DNA of 64,000 nucleotides from Methylotenera sp. (GTDB lineage: Bacteria > Pseudomonadota > Gammaproteobacteria > Burkholderiales > Methylophilaceae), in contig JADGRO010000014.1 in assembly GCA_017880905.1 (NCBI GenBank), positions 25,189 to 89,188 of the forward strand, written 5' to 3'. Below the pieces are notes generated by a model. The model did not search any database. It saw only the letters and a list, made by a program, of their open reading frames with translations, and was not told the DNA's origin. Within the stretch, counting starts at the first letter, position 1. The number at the start of each line of letters is the position of its first letter. Shown here one piece after another: positions 42,986-51,883 of this stretch. The position numbers and the translations under genes are program-made.

Positions 42986-44659
42986 TTAGGCAGGTAAAGC
43001 CACACGCACCCATTCACGCTGTTTCATCAACGGCACGCCCATTTCCACTAGCTTATCTTCACCTTCGATGTTAATTCTAAATTTATTGCCACGCTTGTAT
43101 TCGCTTCTAGGCATAATAATCGAAGCCTGATTCGATTTGCTATCGTCTTGTTTAGCTAATAACAAACCTACAAAAGTGTTTAATTGACTAGAATCAGCCG
43201 TGTCGTCATCTACATAATAACCGCTTAAAGCCTCAGAAAAATTGTTTCGAGCTACTCGTCCAAGCTGAATAGATGTACCATGTGATCCAAGTACCTTTAA
43301 TCCTGCCCTATAAGTACCATTTGCTTGTTTTCTAATACTTCTAATTTCAGCAATCACAAACAATCCCTTATCTTCTGGCGTGGTATAGCCTATTAACTTG
43401 CCAGACTCAATCCAACTGCTATAAGTTTTGCCCAAATCTACACCAAACCCATTGGCGCTTTCATCGACTAACCACCAGTTTTCACTACCAAGTTTATTTT
43501 GGCTAGTTTGATAAATCTGTGGTGCAATTTGCTTCCTACGATGGGTCGCCACTTGCATTTCAAATGCAAACTCATTTTTTTGAACAGGCTTCACATCTAA
43601 ATTGGGCCTTGCCGCGCTTAAACGACGGCAGATATCTTCTAACCCATAGCTTACATTTATTAGTTTGTTTCTTTTATCTCTGTTTTCTTTTCTGCGTTGG
43701 CGTTCATAGCCTTCAACACACCATTCTGCGCGCAATTTTTTAAATAGCTTAACCAGTACATCGGTAGAAGCCATTTTCTCTAGCCCAAATTCGTGTAAAG
43801 GCTTTTGTGTATCTACAGCACATAAATACGCCTCGATTTTATCTACCAAGCGTGTGGTCTTCCAAAAACGATAGTCAGCAAATTTTTCGACCGCACGAAT
43901 TCGTTCCGGGCCGTTATCCGATTCAACATTGATAAAAAATTGATATTTATCTTGTTTATACTTGTTAATTAATAATGGATTTGTCGCCCAAACCCTGAGG
44001 ATTTGCTCGGTTAACTGGATTTGCAAGCGGTTATAGTTACCTTTTTGCAAAGTATCCAACATAAACCCGCGTTTTAATATGGTGGTTATGCTGGTTTCTT
44101 TTTTCTGATGGTCATACAAAAATAGATTGGTATTCAATATTGACATATTCTCGGCACATTTGATGACTTTACAAACATTAGTCCAAGTACCAATTGGCGC
44201 AGGCTGATCATCAAAATAACGCAATTTTGTTATTGCAAAGATCGCATTTAAGTAGCGACATAAAATCAAATTCATTTTTTCAATATCGAAAACGATTTTA
44301 TTTTGCGCTTGGTAAAAATCAAAAAAATGTGTATATGCAACATAGAGTTGTCTTTGGTACGAATACACCGTGTCGTACATTTCATCTTCCGATGTTTTAT
44401 TTAATTTCAATACGCTCAAGTACTTATAAGTGATTTTCTTTGCCAGCTGATAGGCTTTTTTATCAATTTCAAGCACAAATTCAATATGACGTTTCAAATT
44501 TTTAGCTGAATCAAATTGAATTTTTGCTAGCTGAACAATGATTTCTTTTAGTGATCCAACGCCATCCGCTTCGGTTAGCGTGTCCATCCACACAAGTTTT
44601 TTTTGCACCTCTTGCTGTTGCAAAGCCGACTGAATTTTATTCATTACGCCCGATAACAT
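42986..44659 (-). CDS. Uncharacterised cytoplasmic protein with a possible C-terminal PilZ-like domain
   Basis: A protein of about 557 aa that I do not recognise as a named family. The start at ATG 44659 is preferred over the GTG at 44668 because AGGTGG precedes it by 5 bases. Residues 1-350 are mostly helical and charged, with no membrane segment or signal peptide. The C-terminal part (about 370-557) looks like beta strands. It includes NWWLVDESANGFGVDL, where the DxSxxG motif of PilZ c-di-GMP receptors appears (about residues 399-404), then GKLIGY, LFVIAEIRSIRK and YRAGLKVLG in PilZ-like order. The RxxxR half of the PilZ motif is not clear. It lies alone between lolC and ribE, divergent from ribE. 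Confidence 0.65.
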   Translation of the reverse strand: MLSGVMNKIQSALQQQEVQKKLVWMDTLTEADGVGSLKEIIVQLAKIQFDSAKNLKRHIEFVLEIDKKAYQLAKKITYKYLSVLKLNKTSEDEMYDTVYSYQRQLYVAYTHFFDFYQAQNKIVFDIEKMNLILCRYLNAIFAITKLRYFDDQPAPIGTWTNVCKVIKCAENMSILNTNLFLYDHQKKETSITTILKRGFMLDTLQKGNYNRLQIQLTEQILRVWATNPLLINKYKQDKYQFFINVESDNGPERIRAVEKFADYRFWKTTRLVDKIEAYLCAVDTQKPLHEFGLEKMASTDVLVKLFKKLRAEWCVEGYERQRRKENRDKRNKLINVSYGLEDICRRLSAARPNLDVKPVQKNEFAFEMQVATHRRKQIAPQIYQTSQNKLGSENWWLVDESANGFGVDLGKTYSSWIESGKLIGYTTPEDKGLFVIAEIRSIRKQANGTYRAGLKVLGSHGTSIQLGRVARNNFSEALSGYYVDDDTADSSQLNTFVGLLLAKQDDSKSNQASIIMPRSEYKRGNKFRINIEGEDKLVEMGVPLMKQREWVRVALPA

Positions 44660-44775
44660 CTTTACCACCTGCTTTATAAAAATTAATGTCTTTTCTTGCT
44701 TTGTATAACACGCAGCAACATATATGCCAATATTAGTTTTTATTAATACATTGGTAATACTGCTAAAATATCGTT

Positions 44776-45378
44776 ATGTTTACCGGAATTATTCAAGCAG
44801 TTGGCAAGATTGATGCTATCACAAAGATGGGTGATGACCTTAGACTCTCGATTCGAGCTGACAATTTTGGGCTAGAGGCTATACGAATTGGTGACAGCAT
44901 TGCTGTGAATGGTGTCTGTTTAACAGTGACAAAACTTACAAAAACACATTTTGAAGTACATGTTTCAAAAGAAACTTTAAGTGTTACAACGGGTTTGGAC
45001 TCCAAAAAAGCTGTTAATTTAGAAAAAGCCTTGCGGTTACAAGACAAGCTAGGCGGACACTTGGTGAGCGGCCACGTGGATGGCGTGGGTGAAGTAACAC
45101 GCTTAGAACAAGCTGGAGATTGTTGGTCGCTGACAGTAGAAGCCCCACATGCAATTTCAAAATACATCGCCAAAAAAAGCTCGATTTGCCTGGATGGCGT
45201 AAGTTTGACCGTCAACAGGATTGGGCAAGATACTTTTAGCATAAATATTATCCCACATACACTAGAAAACACTACTTTTAAACACTTAAGCACGGGAAGC
45301 CTCATGAATATTGAAGTTGACCAAATTGCACGTTATGTGGAGCGCATGGCGGAATGGGCTAGTGACAATGCCGCTTAA
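44776..45378 (+). CDS. ribE: Riboflavin synthase, alpha chain
   Basis: The enzyme dismutates two 6,7-dimethyl-8-ribityllumazine molecules to riboflavin. The 200-aa protein has two lumazine-binding repeats: [12 protein letters not shown] with [12 protein letters not shown], and [15 protein letters not shown] with [11 protein letters not shown]. It ends in the usual trimerising helix. The start of ribBA lies 11 bases before its stop. No FMN riboswitch can be seen in the 107-116 bases upstream. Confidence 0.95.
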   Translation: MFTGIIQAVGKIDAITKMGDDLRLSIRADNFGLEAIRIGDSIAVNGVCLTVTKLTKTHFEVHVSKETLSVTTGLDSKKAVNLEKALRLQDKLGGHLVSGHVDGVGEVTRLEQAGDCWSLTVEAPHAISKYIAKKSSICLDGVSLTVNRIGQDTFSINIIPHTLENTTFKHLSTGSLMNIEVDQIARYVERMAEWASDNAA

Positions 45379-46471
45379 ATCGATTAGTCCAATTACTGAC
45401 ATCATTACCGACATTAAAAACGGCAAGATGGTGATTTTGGTGGATGACGAAAGCCGCGAAAATGAAGGCGATTTTGTCATCGCAGCCGAATTTGTTACCG
45501 CAGAACATATCAATTTTATGGCTAAACACGGTCGCGGCTTGATTTGCCTAACACTCACCGAAGCGCGCTGTAAACAACTGAATTTACCTCCCATGGTCGA
45601 GAAAAATGATTCGCGTTTGGGTACAAATTTCACCGTGTCGATTGAAGCTGCAACCGGTGTCACCACTGGTATTTCAGCCGCTGACCGCGCAACGACGATT
45701 CAAGCTGCAGTCGCAAAAAACGCCAATGCGAAAAGCATCGTCAGTCCCGGCCACATCTTTCCGCTAGCAGCAGTCAATGGTGGTGTGCTGGTGCGCGCGG
45801 GTCATACCGAAGCCGGTAATGATTTGGCATCGCTTGCAGATTGCGAGCCTGCTTCTGTCATTTGTGAGATTTTGAAGGACGATGGTGAAATGGCGCGCCT
45901 ACCAGATTTGGTAACGTTTGCCGAGCAACACCAGATAAAAATTGGCACCATTGCCAATTTAATTCGCTATCGCAGTGAAACTGAAAAACTAATCGAACGG
46001 GCTGCAGAGCGCACTGTTGCTACTCCCTATGGAGAAATGCGTTTAGTAGCATACCGCGACAAAATCGCCAATGAAACACACATGGCGCTAGTCAAAGGTG
46101 AGCCTGCGGTAGATACAGAATGTTTGGTGCGTGTGCATGAACCTTTATCTGTGTTTGATTTGCTCGATAGCACTAACTGCACGCATAGCTGGAATACGCT
46201 TAAAGCCATGCAAGCCATATCCAATGCTTCTTGCGGCGTGATGGTGTTATTGCATCATAGTGAAAGCGGTGACGATTTAGTCGCGCGCATTCAGCACGCA
46301 GACGAGCCGATACGCTATAACCAAGAATTACGCACTTATGGCATAGGCTCACAAATTTTGCTGGATTTAAATGTGCGCAAAATGCGCCTGATGGCAGCGC
46401 CGCGTAAAATGCCAAGTATGATGGGTTTTGGTTTGGAAATTACCAGCTATCTTGAGGCAGAAAAGCCATAA
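45368..46471 (+). CDS. ribB: 3,4-dihydroxy-2-butanone 4-phosphate synthase with a degenerate GTP cyclohydrolase II domain (RibBX type)
   Basis: A 367-aa protein. I place the start at ATG 45368 ([13 protein letters not shown]); a reading from 45311 would lie inside ribE. The RibB half (residues 1-200) is intact, with [18 protein letters not shown] and [25 protein letters not shown]. The second half has the GTP cyclohydrolase II outline ([32 protein letters not shown]). The zinc-ligand region, normally C-x10-C-x-C around SLRCDCG, reads ECLVRVHEP ... STNCTHSW, so two of the three cysteines are missing. GTP cyclohydrolase II activity is therefore unlikely, and another ribA should exist elsewhere. 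Confidence 0.9.
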   Translation: MPLKSISPITDIITDIKNGKMVILVDDESRENEGDFVIAAEFVTAEHINFMAKHGRGLICLTLTEARCKQLNLPPMVEKNDSRLGTNFTVSIEAATGVTTGISAADRATTIQAAVAKNANAKSIVSPGHIFPLAAVNGGVLVRAGHTEAGNDLASLADCEPASVICEILKDDGEMARLPDLVTFAEQHQIKIGTIANLIRYRSETEKLIERAAERTVATPYGEMRLVAYRDKIANETHMALVKGEPAVDTECLVRVHEPLSVFDLLDSTNCTHSWNTLKAMQAISNASCGVMVLLHHSESGDDLVARIQHADEPIRYNQELRTYGIGSQILLDLNVRKMRLMAAPRKMPSMMGFGLEITSYLEAEKP

Positions 46472-46523
46472 GCTAATGATTATTTAGAATAAATTTATGA
46501 TATAGTACGAGCTATTGGAAATT

Positions 46524-47090
46524 ATGAATCTTACAGGTCAGTTTCTCATCGCGATGCCCGCCATGACAGACCCATATTTTTCTAAAACCGTCACCTACAT
46601 TTGCACACACAATCATGATGGCGCAATGGGCGTCATCATCAATCGCAGCACTGATATCACTGTTGGCAAGCTATTTCAACAAATCCAGCTCGAAGTAGAA
46701 TCGCAAGCTTTCCTCGAAAATAATGTGCATTTTGGTGGCCCAGTGCAAATTGAACGTGGCTTTATTTTGCACGAACCACATGAGGAATATGACTCAACCA
46801 TCGTCGTCAACAACACTATTGCTTTAACCACCTCAAAAGATATTTTGGAAGCAACTGCGCAGAAAAACGGTCCGCAGAAAATGCTTATCGCCTTAGGTTA
46901 CGCGGGCTGGACGGCGGGGCAATTAGAAAACGAGTTGTCGCAAAATGCTTGGCTGAGTTTAGAGACGACCAATACGGAACAGGTGTATAGCCTGATTTTT
47001 AACACCTCTAACAGTGAAAAATTTGACTTGGCAATGCGCATGATGGGGCTTAATTTGGCCAATTTATCAGATGTTGCGGGGCACGCCTAG
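46524..47090 (+). CDS. yqgE: YqgE/AlgH family protein
   Basis: A 188-aa cytoplasmic protein with the YqgE signature MNLTGQFLIAMPAMTDPYF, GAMGVIINR and FGGPVQIERGFILHE. The ATG at 46524 with GGAA just upstream is preferred over a TTG three codons earlier. Function is not settled; AlgH was named from an alginate phenotype in Pseudomonas. The gene is directly followed by ruvX, a pairing conserved across proteobacteria. Confidence 0.92.
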   Translation: MNLTGQFLIAMPAMTDPYFSKTVTYICTHNHDGAMGVIINRSTDITVGKLFQQIQLEVESQAFLENNVHFGGPVQIERGFILHEPHEEYDSTIVVNNTIALTTSKDILEATAQKNGPQKMLIALGYAGWTAGQLENELSQNAWLSLETTNTEQVYSLIFNTSNSEKFDLAMRMMGLNLANLSDVAGHA

Positions 47091-47576
47091 GTGGCAAATA
47101 ATATGTCGTTAAATCAAAGTCATTTACCTATTCTAGAACGTAGCTACCCCGATGTTACTGGCACTGTGCTGGCGTTTGATTTTGGTGAAAAGCGCATCGG
47201 CGTTGCGGTGGGCGAGACTATGCTGAAAGTCGCGCATCCTTTACTGATAATTGATAACGAAACCAATGACGCGCGCTTTGCTCAAATTGCCAATATCGTG
47301 CAAGAATGGTGCCCTAACTTGTTGGTAGTGGGGTTGCCCATACACATGGATGGTAAACCTCACGCGCTTACACAACTTTCTAAAAAATTTGCACAGCGGC
47401 TGGAAGGCCGCTTTAATTTGCCTGTGCTGCTGATTGATGAGCGTTTAAGTTCCGCCGAAGCAGCACAAAATTTACGCGACGTTGGCATAAAAAACAGCGA
47501 GCAAAAAACCATGCTAGACGCGGTTGCCGCGCAAAACATATTACAATCTTACTTTGATGGACTTCCAAATATATAG
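47091..47576 (+). CDS. ruvX: Putative Holliday junction resolvase / pre-16S rRNA nuclease
   Basis: A 161-aa YqgF-family RNase H-fold nuclease. The first catalytic strand is GTVLAFDFGEKRIGVAVGE and the conserved C-terminal segments are LLIDERLSSAEAAQNL and DAVAAQNILQSYF. E. coli YqgF (RuvX) processes the 5' end of 16S rRNA; a Holliday junction role is based on fold. The GTG at 47091 lies at the yqgE stop; a second possible start is the ATG at 47103. PyrR begins 2 bases after its stop. Confidence 0.92.
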   Translation: MANNMSLNQSHLPILERSYPDVTGTVLAFDFGEKRIGVAVGETMLKVAHPLLIIDNETNDARFAQIANIVQEWCPNLLVVGLPIHMDGKPHALTQLSKKFAQRLEGRFNLPVLLIDERLSSAEAAQNLRDVGIKNSEQKTMLDAVAAQNILQSYFDGLPNI

Positions 47577-47578
47577 CG

Positions 47579-48079
47579 ATGCAATTACCTAACCCTGAAA
47601 CTTTACTTGCCGAAATTACCGCCAAAATTCAAGCGCAGTTGCAACCCAATAGTGCGCTAGTAGGCATTCATAGCGGCGGGGTATGGTTAATGCAGCGTGT
47701 TTTAGAGTCAATTAGACAAGACATTCCTTTTGGCATGCTAGATGCCGCACTTTACCGCGATGATTATGCGCGACGCGGCCTTAAAACTGAGCCCAAGCCA
47801 TCCAATATTCCATTTGATGTGCAAGATAAACACATTATTCTAATTGACGATATTTTCTACACGGGTCGCACCACGCGCGCCGCCATGAACGAGCTGTTTG
47901 ATTACGGCCGCCCAGCCAGCATTACATTGGCTGTGCTGATTAACCGTGGTGGCGGTGAATTGCCGATTGCGCCACAAATTGTCGGAGCAAATATTGCACT
48001 AAAACCTAATCAGAGCCTGCAACTTTCGCAAGACACCAAAGACAAACTGTACCTTACTTTAGAGGCCAATGATGCATAA
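47579..48079 (+). CDS. pyrR: PyrR phosphoribosyltransferase (pyrimidine regulator family)
   Basis: A 166-aa type I phosphoribosyltransferase with the PRPP loop [22 protein letters not shown]. In Gram-positives PyrR is an RNA-binding attenuator of the pyr operon and a weak uracil phosphoribosyltransferase. In betaproteobacteria the same gene precedes pyrB, and regulation has not been shown by sequence here. No clear PyrR-binding loop was recognised upstream. It overlaps pyrB by 11 bases. Confidence 0.93.
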   Translation: MQLPNPETLLAEITAKIQAQLQPNSALVGIHSGGVWLMQRVLESIRQDIPFGMLDAALYRDDYARRGLKTEPKPSNIPFDVQDKHIILIDDIFYTGRTTRAAMNELFDYGRPASITLAVLINRGGGELPIAPQIVGANIALKPNQSLQLSQDTKDKLYLTLEANDA

Positions 48080-49037
48080 TCCGCAACTAGATGCTAATGG
48101 CAAATTAAAGCACCTGCTCACGATTGAAGGTTTGCCCAAAAAAATCCTCACGCAAATTTTGGATTCCGCTGAGTCATTTGTAGGAGTGGCTGAGCGCGAC
48201 ATTAAAAAAGTGCCGTTACTGCGTGGTAAAACTGTGTGCAACATTTTTTTTGAGAACAGCACCCGCACCCGCACCACTTTCGAAATCGCAGCAAAGCGTC
48301 TTTCTGCAGACGTGATCAACCTCAATGTTGGTACCTCAAGTCAATCCAAAGGTGAAACGATTTTAGACACAGTGGATAACTTAATCGCCATGCACGCTGA
48401 TATGTTTGTAGTGCGCCACGGTCAAAGCGGCGCAGTGCATTTTATTGCGCAGCATGTACCAGATAACATTAGTGTCATCAACGCCGGCGATGGCCGCCAC
48501 GCGCATCCAACGCAGGGTTTATTGGACGTATTTACCGTGCGCCGCTACAAGCCCGACATGCACAATCTGCGCGTGGCTTTGGTGGGCGATGTTTTGCATT
48601 CACGTGTAGCTAGATCTGAAATTCACGCTTTGACCACATTAGGTGTACCAGAAGTACGCGTGATCGCACCTAAAACCTTGCTGCCAGCCGGTGTTGAAAA
48701 ACTAGGCGTACAAGTATTTCATGACATGAAAACTGGGCTAAAAGATGTTGATGTCATTATGATGTTACGTCTGCAAAATGAGCGTATGACAGGCGCGCTA
48801 CTACCTAGCGCGCAAGAATATTTTAAAACGTTTGGCTTGACTCAAGAAAAATTAAGCTACGCCAAGCCTGACGCCATTGTCATGCACCCCGGCCCGATGA
48901 ATCGTGGCGTGGAGATTGAGTCTCACGTTGCCGATGGCAGCCAATCGGTAATTCTGCCGCAAGTGACCTATGGCATTGCCGTTAGAATGGCAGTGATGGC
49001 TATACTTGCCGGTAGGCAGGCGGGAGGAGGTGCATGA
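48069..49037 (+). CDS. pyrB: Aspartate carbamoyltransferase, catalytic subunit
   Basis: PyrB condenses carbamoyl phosphate and aspartate in pyrimidine synthesis. The 322-aa protein keeps the carbamoyl-phosphate motif [19 protein letters not shown] and [13 protein letters not shown]. The C-terminal aspartate domain includes MLRLQNERM and [11 protein letters not shown]. It overlaps the pyrC' gene by 4 bases. The pairing with an inactive PyrC' matches the Pseudomonas-type ATCase, in which the two form a dodecamer. Confidence 0.96.
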   Translation: MMHNPQLDANGKLKHLLTIEGLPKKILTQILDSAESFVGVAERDIKKVPLLRGKTVCNIFFENSTRTRTTFEIAAKRLSADVINLNVGTSSQSKGETILDTVDNLIAMHADMFVVRHGQSGAVHFIAQHVPDNISVINAGDGRHAHPTQGLLDVFTVRRYKPDMHNLRVALVGDVLHSRVARSEIHALTTLGVPEVRVIAPKTLLPAGVEKLGVQVFHDMKTGLKDVDVIMMLRLQNERMTGALLPSAQEYFKTFGLTQEKLSYAKPDAIVMHPGPMNRGVEIESHVADGSQSVILPQVTYGIAVRMAVMAILAGRQAGGGA

Positions 49038-50311
49038 AAATTCACATCAAAAACGGTCATCTGATAGATCCAAAAAATAAGATAGACACCAAGCGGGATG
49101 TTTACATTGCCGCAGGTAAAATCGCTGGCATAGGTAGCGTACCTGATGGTTTTGTGGCCAATCAAACCATTGATGCCACAGGTTTGGTTGTGGCGCCTGG
49201 CTTTGTAGATTTATCTGCCAGGTTACGCGAACCAGGTTTTGAACATAAGGCTACGTTAAAAAGTGAATTGCTAGCTGCGGCGGCAGGCGGTATCACCAGC
49301 CTAGCTTGCCCGCCAGATACCGACCCTGTACTGGATGAACCAGGACTAGTGGAAATGCTCAAGCACCGCGCCAAACAGCTCAATCTGGCGCATGTATACC
49401 CATTAGGCGCATTGACGCGCCAGTTAGAAGGCAAACTTTTAACCGAAATGTGCGAACTCACCGAAGCGGGTTGTGTAGGCTTTAGCCAAGCCGATATGGC
49501 GATTACCGATACGCAAGTGCTATGGCGCGCGTTTGAATACGCGGCTACGTTTGGATATACCATATTTTTACGTGCCGAAGATTATTATTTGGCCAAAGAT
49601 GGCGTTGCGCACGATGGCGAAATTGCCAGCCGACTAGGCCTAAAAGGCATTCCGGCAGCAGCTGAGAGTTTAGCCATTGCCAGTATTTTACGCATTGCGC
49701 ATGAAACTAGCACACGCGTGCATTTGTGCAGACTCTCTACCGCAGAAGGTGTTGAATTGGTACGCACCGCCAAGAAACAAGGTGTACAAGTTAGCGCGGA
49801 CGTGAGCGCGCAACATTGCCATTTAACCGATCACGATGTTGGCTACTTTAATGCGCAAGCTAACCTTAAGCCACCATTACGGTCTCCCCGTGATAAAGCG
49901 GCCTTATGCCAAGGCCTAAAAGATGGCACCATTGATGCAATTTGCTCTGATCACACACCAGTAGATGATGATGCAAAATTGCTACCGTTTGCCGAAGCCG
50001 AAGCCGGTGCGACTGGCTTAGAATTGCTGTTGCCGCTGACACTTAAATGGGCAACCGATAACAAAAGCACTTCATTTGATGCAATCGCAAAAATCACTAG
50101 CCAACCGGCAAATATTTTGGGGATTTCTGGCGGACATCTGAGTTTAAATGCTGATGCAGACATTGCAATTTTCAACGCTAGCCAAGAATGGAAAGTGGAT
50201 GCTAATCAACTCAAAAGCCAAGGCAAAAATACACCGTTTTTAGGTTTAACCTTGGCAGGCCGCGTGCAATATACCTTGCTACACGGCCAAATTACTTACC
50301 AAAATAGCTAA
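49034..50311 (+). CDS. pyrX: Non-catalytic dihydroorotase-like subunit (PyrC'/PyrX)
   Basis: A 425-aa amidohydrolase-fold protein. In active dihydroorotases the first metal motif reads DxHxH before LREPG; here it is Asp59-Leu-Ser61-Ala-Arg63 followed by LREPG, so both zinc-binding histidines are gone. Other family segments remain ([33 protein letters not shown]). Such PyrC' proteins do not make dihydroorotate but are needed to assemble active PyrB in Pseudomonas. A true pyrC must lie elsewhere. It overlaps pyrB by 4 bases. Confidence 0.92.
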   Translation: MKIHIKNGHLIDPKNKIDTKRDVYIAAGKIAGIGSVPDGFVANQTIDATGLVVAPGFVDLSARLREPGFEHKATLKSELLAAAAGGITSLACPPDTDPVLDEPGLVEMLKHRAKQLNLAHVYPLGALTRQLEGKLLTEMCELTEAGCVGFSQADMAITDTQVLWRAFEYAATFGYTIFLRAEDYYLAKDGVAHDGEIASRLGLKGIPAAAESLAIASILRIAHETSTRVHLCRLSTAEGVELVRTAKKQGVQVSADVSAQHCHLTDHDVGYFNAQANLKPPLRSPRDKAALCQGLKDGTIDAICSDHTPVDDDAKLLPFAEAEAGATGLELLLPLTLKWATDNKSTSFDAIAKITSQPANILGISGGHLSLNADADIAIFNASQEWKVDANQLKSQGKNTPFLGLTLAGRVQYTLLHGQITYQNS

Positions 50312-50440
50312 AATTCGAGTACAGCACGCTTAACTACTTGACGTTTGCCCAAAAGACGCCGATAGTTACTTTTCTTATTTTCGTAGTATTCACGATTTCT
50401 TAATAGATTTTTGTTTGGTTCTTTATATTGGGGAGTAAAA

Positions 50441-51007
50441 ATGAGTTCTCTTTTCGGATGTTGTTTTTGGTGGTTTTTAGCAGGAGTGTTGCTTGGCTGG
50501 GTATTAAATTGGTTCCTGTGTAGACGTTGCTGTAAAGCTGCATGTAAACCCGAAACTATGGCTGCACCCGCAAAAGCGGCCAATGCCCCTGCCGCACCTG
50601 TTGCTAAGATGGCTGAAGCCCCTAAAGCTGCTGCGCCCGTGATGACAAAACCTAAAGCTACGGCAAAACCCAAAGCGAAACCAAAAGCCGCACCTAAGTC
50701 AGCCGGTATTGATATCGCTGCAGCCAAAAAAGCCGGTTTTGTTATTAAAAATGCAAACGACCTTACCATCGTTGAAGGCATTGGTCCAAAAATTAATGAC
50801 TTGTTTAGCGCCGCTGGCATTAAAACCTTTGCGCAACTTTCCAAAGCCACCGTACCGCAAATGCGTGCAATATTAGACAAAGGTGGCTCGCGCTTCCGCA
50901 TTGCCAACCCAAGCACTTGGGCGCAACAAGGCGCACTGGCAGCTGCTAACAAATGGGCCGAGCTTAAAACCTTGCAAGATAAACTTTCTGGTGGCGTTAA
51001 AAAATAA
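50441..51007 (+). CDS. Membrane-anchored helix-hairpin-helix (H3TH) protein
   Basis: A 188-aa protein. The ATG at 50441 is preferred over TTG 50411 because GGGGAG lies just upstream. A short Cys-rich N-terminus and one membrane helix (FWWFLAGVLLGWVLNWFL) lead into RRCCKAACK. An Ala/Pro/Lys-rich linker (about 35-80) follows, and then a globular domain with DLTIVEGIGPKINDLFSAAGI and RFRIANPSTWAQQGALAA. This matches the predicted 5' DNA nuclease/H3TH family (COG3743-like), which binds DNA or acts structurally; no nuclease residues can be assigned. Positive residues after the helix suggest the domain faces the cytoplasm. The OmpA-like gene follows at 17 bases. Confidence 0.8.
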   Translation: MSSLFGCCFWWFLAGVLLGWVLNWFLCRRCCKAACKPETMAAPAKAANAPAAPVAKMAEAPKAAAPVMTKPKATAKPKAKPKAAPKSAGIDIAAAKKAGFVIKNANDLTIVEGIGPKINDLFSAAGIKTFAQLSKATVPQMRAILDKGGSRFRIANPSTWAQQGALAAANKWAELKTLQDKLSGGVKK

Positions 51008-51023
51008 TACAAGGTGACCTATT

Positions 51024-51809
51024 ATGCATAACAATCAATCCATGCATCACCCTAGCCACTGCCGCTGTAGTTGGATAGTTGCGCTCATCCTCGCCTTAAT
51101 TTTGCTGTGGATGCTGCTCACAGGCCACGGACCAACCAGTGCTTGTTGCAACGCACCGGTTGAAGCAGCGGCTCCTGTTGAAGAAGCCGCATCTGCAGCA
51201 GAACCGACCGTTACCGAAGCATTTAATTTTAAAGCAACGGCCAATGAGTTCACCAGCAGTGGTGACGGCACAAAATCAAGTTGGTTTAGCCAATCAGCGG
51301 CACTTAAGACTTTATTAGCTGGTGGCGACACTTTGCAAGCACAAGGTGACGATAAAAACGTGGTACTCACTGGCACCGTGGCTTCTGATGCTATCAAGCA
51401 ACAAAAAGGTGCAGATGCGCAAGCATTTTTTGGCTCAGCTGTCGCTGTGGATAATCAGTTATTAATTAAAGCCATGGAGCCTGCGGCAGTAATGCCGCCG
51501 CCCGCTGCTAAACTTTACTTTGACACAGCTAAGACAGCACTCCCCGGCGACGCAGGTGTTACACTTGCACCAATTATAGAGTGGCTAAAAGCACATGACG
51601 CTGCTAAGGCTGTGCTATCTGGCTTCCATGATTCCCGCGGCAACAATGCAGCTAACGACGAGCTCGCTAAAAACCGCGCCAAATCGGTACGTGAAGCGCT
51701 TAAAACAGCCGGTATTGATGAAGCTAAAATCGAAATGCGCAAACCAGAAACTGTTGATGGAGGCGCTGATTTGAATGAGGCAAGACGCGTAGAAGTTTCT
51801 GTAGAGTAG
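51024..51809 (+). CDS. Membrane-anchored OmpA-like protein
   Basis: A 261-aa protein with a His/Cys-rich N-terminus (HNNQSMHHPSHCRCSW), one membrane segment (IVALILALILLWMLLTG), a Cys pair (SACCNAP), an Ala/Glu linker and a BON-like segment (about 90-150; VVLTGTVASDAIKQQKGADAQ). The OmpA peptidoglycan-binding domain (about 165-261) has LYFDTAKTALP, GFHDSRGNNAANDELAKNRAKSVREAL and the closing NEARRVEVSVE. The conserved Asp and Arg of the peptidoglycan pocket are present. It is anchored in the inner membrane, not in the outer membrane. A terminator follows. Confidence 0.85.
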   Translation: MHNNQSMHHPSHCRCSWIVALILALILLWMLLTGHGPTSACCNAPVEAAAPVEEAASAAEPTVTEAFNFKATANEFTSSGDGTKSSWFSQSAALKTLLAGGDTLQAQGDDKNVVLTGTVASDAIKQQKGADAQAFFGSAVAVDNQLLIKAMEPAAVMPPPAAKLYFDTAKTALPGDAGVTLAPIIEWLKAHDAAKAVLSGFHDSRGNNAANDELAKNRAKSVREALKTAGIDEAKIEMRKPETVDGGADLNEARRVEVSVE

Positions 51810-51837
51810 CTTGTTTTAATTTTAAAGTCTTGTAAAT

Positions 51838-51869
51838 AAAAAAGCCGATGAGCTTCATCGGCTTTTTTG
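51838..51869. terminator. Bidirectional terminator between the OmpA-like gene and pilU
   Basis: A 9-bp perfect stem (AGCCGATGA at 51843-51851, TCATCGGCT at 51855-51863), loop GCT, with A-rich sequence before and T-run after. It sits between convergent genes and can end transcription from both sides. Confidence 0.9.
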
Positions 51870-51883
51870 TCTCTGACTAAAAT

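Noticed and set aside
45311..45367. N-terminal extension of ribBA inside ribE
   Set aside because: The extension has no family similarity; the ATG at 45368 gives the standard RibB N-terminus.
50308..51012. Long minus-strand open frame of 234 codons opposite the H3TH gene
   Set aside because: It is an antisense shadow of the Ala/Lys-rich plus-strand gene, has a biased Ala/Leu composition and matches no family; the plus-strand frame has the RBS and recognisable domain.
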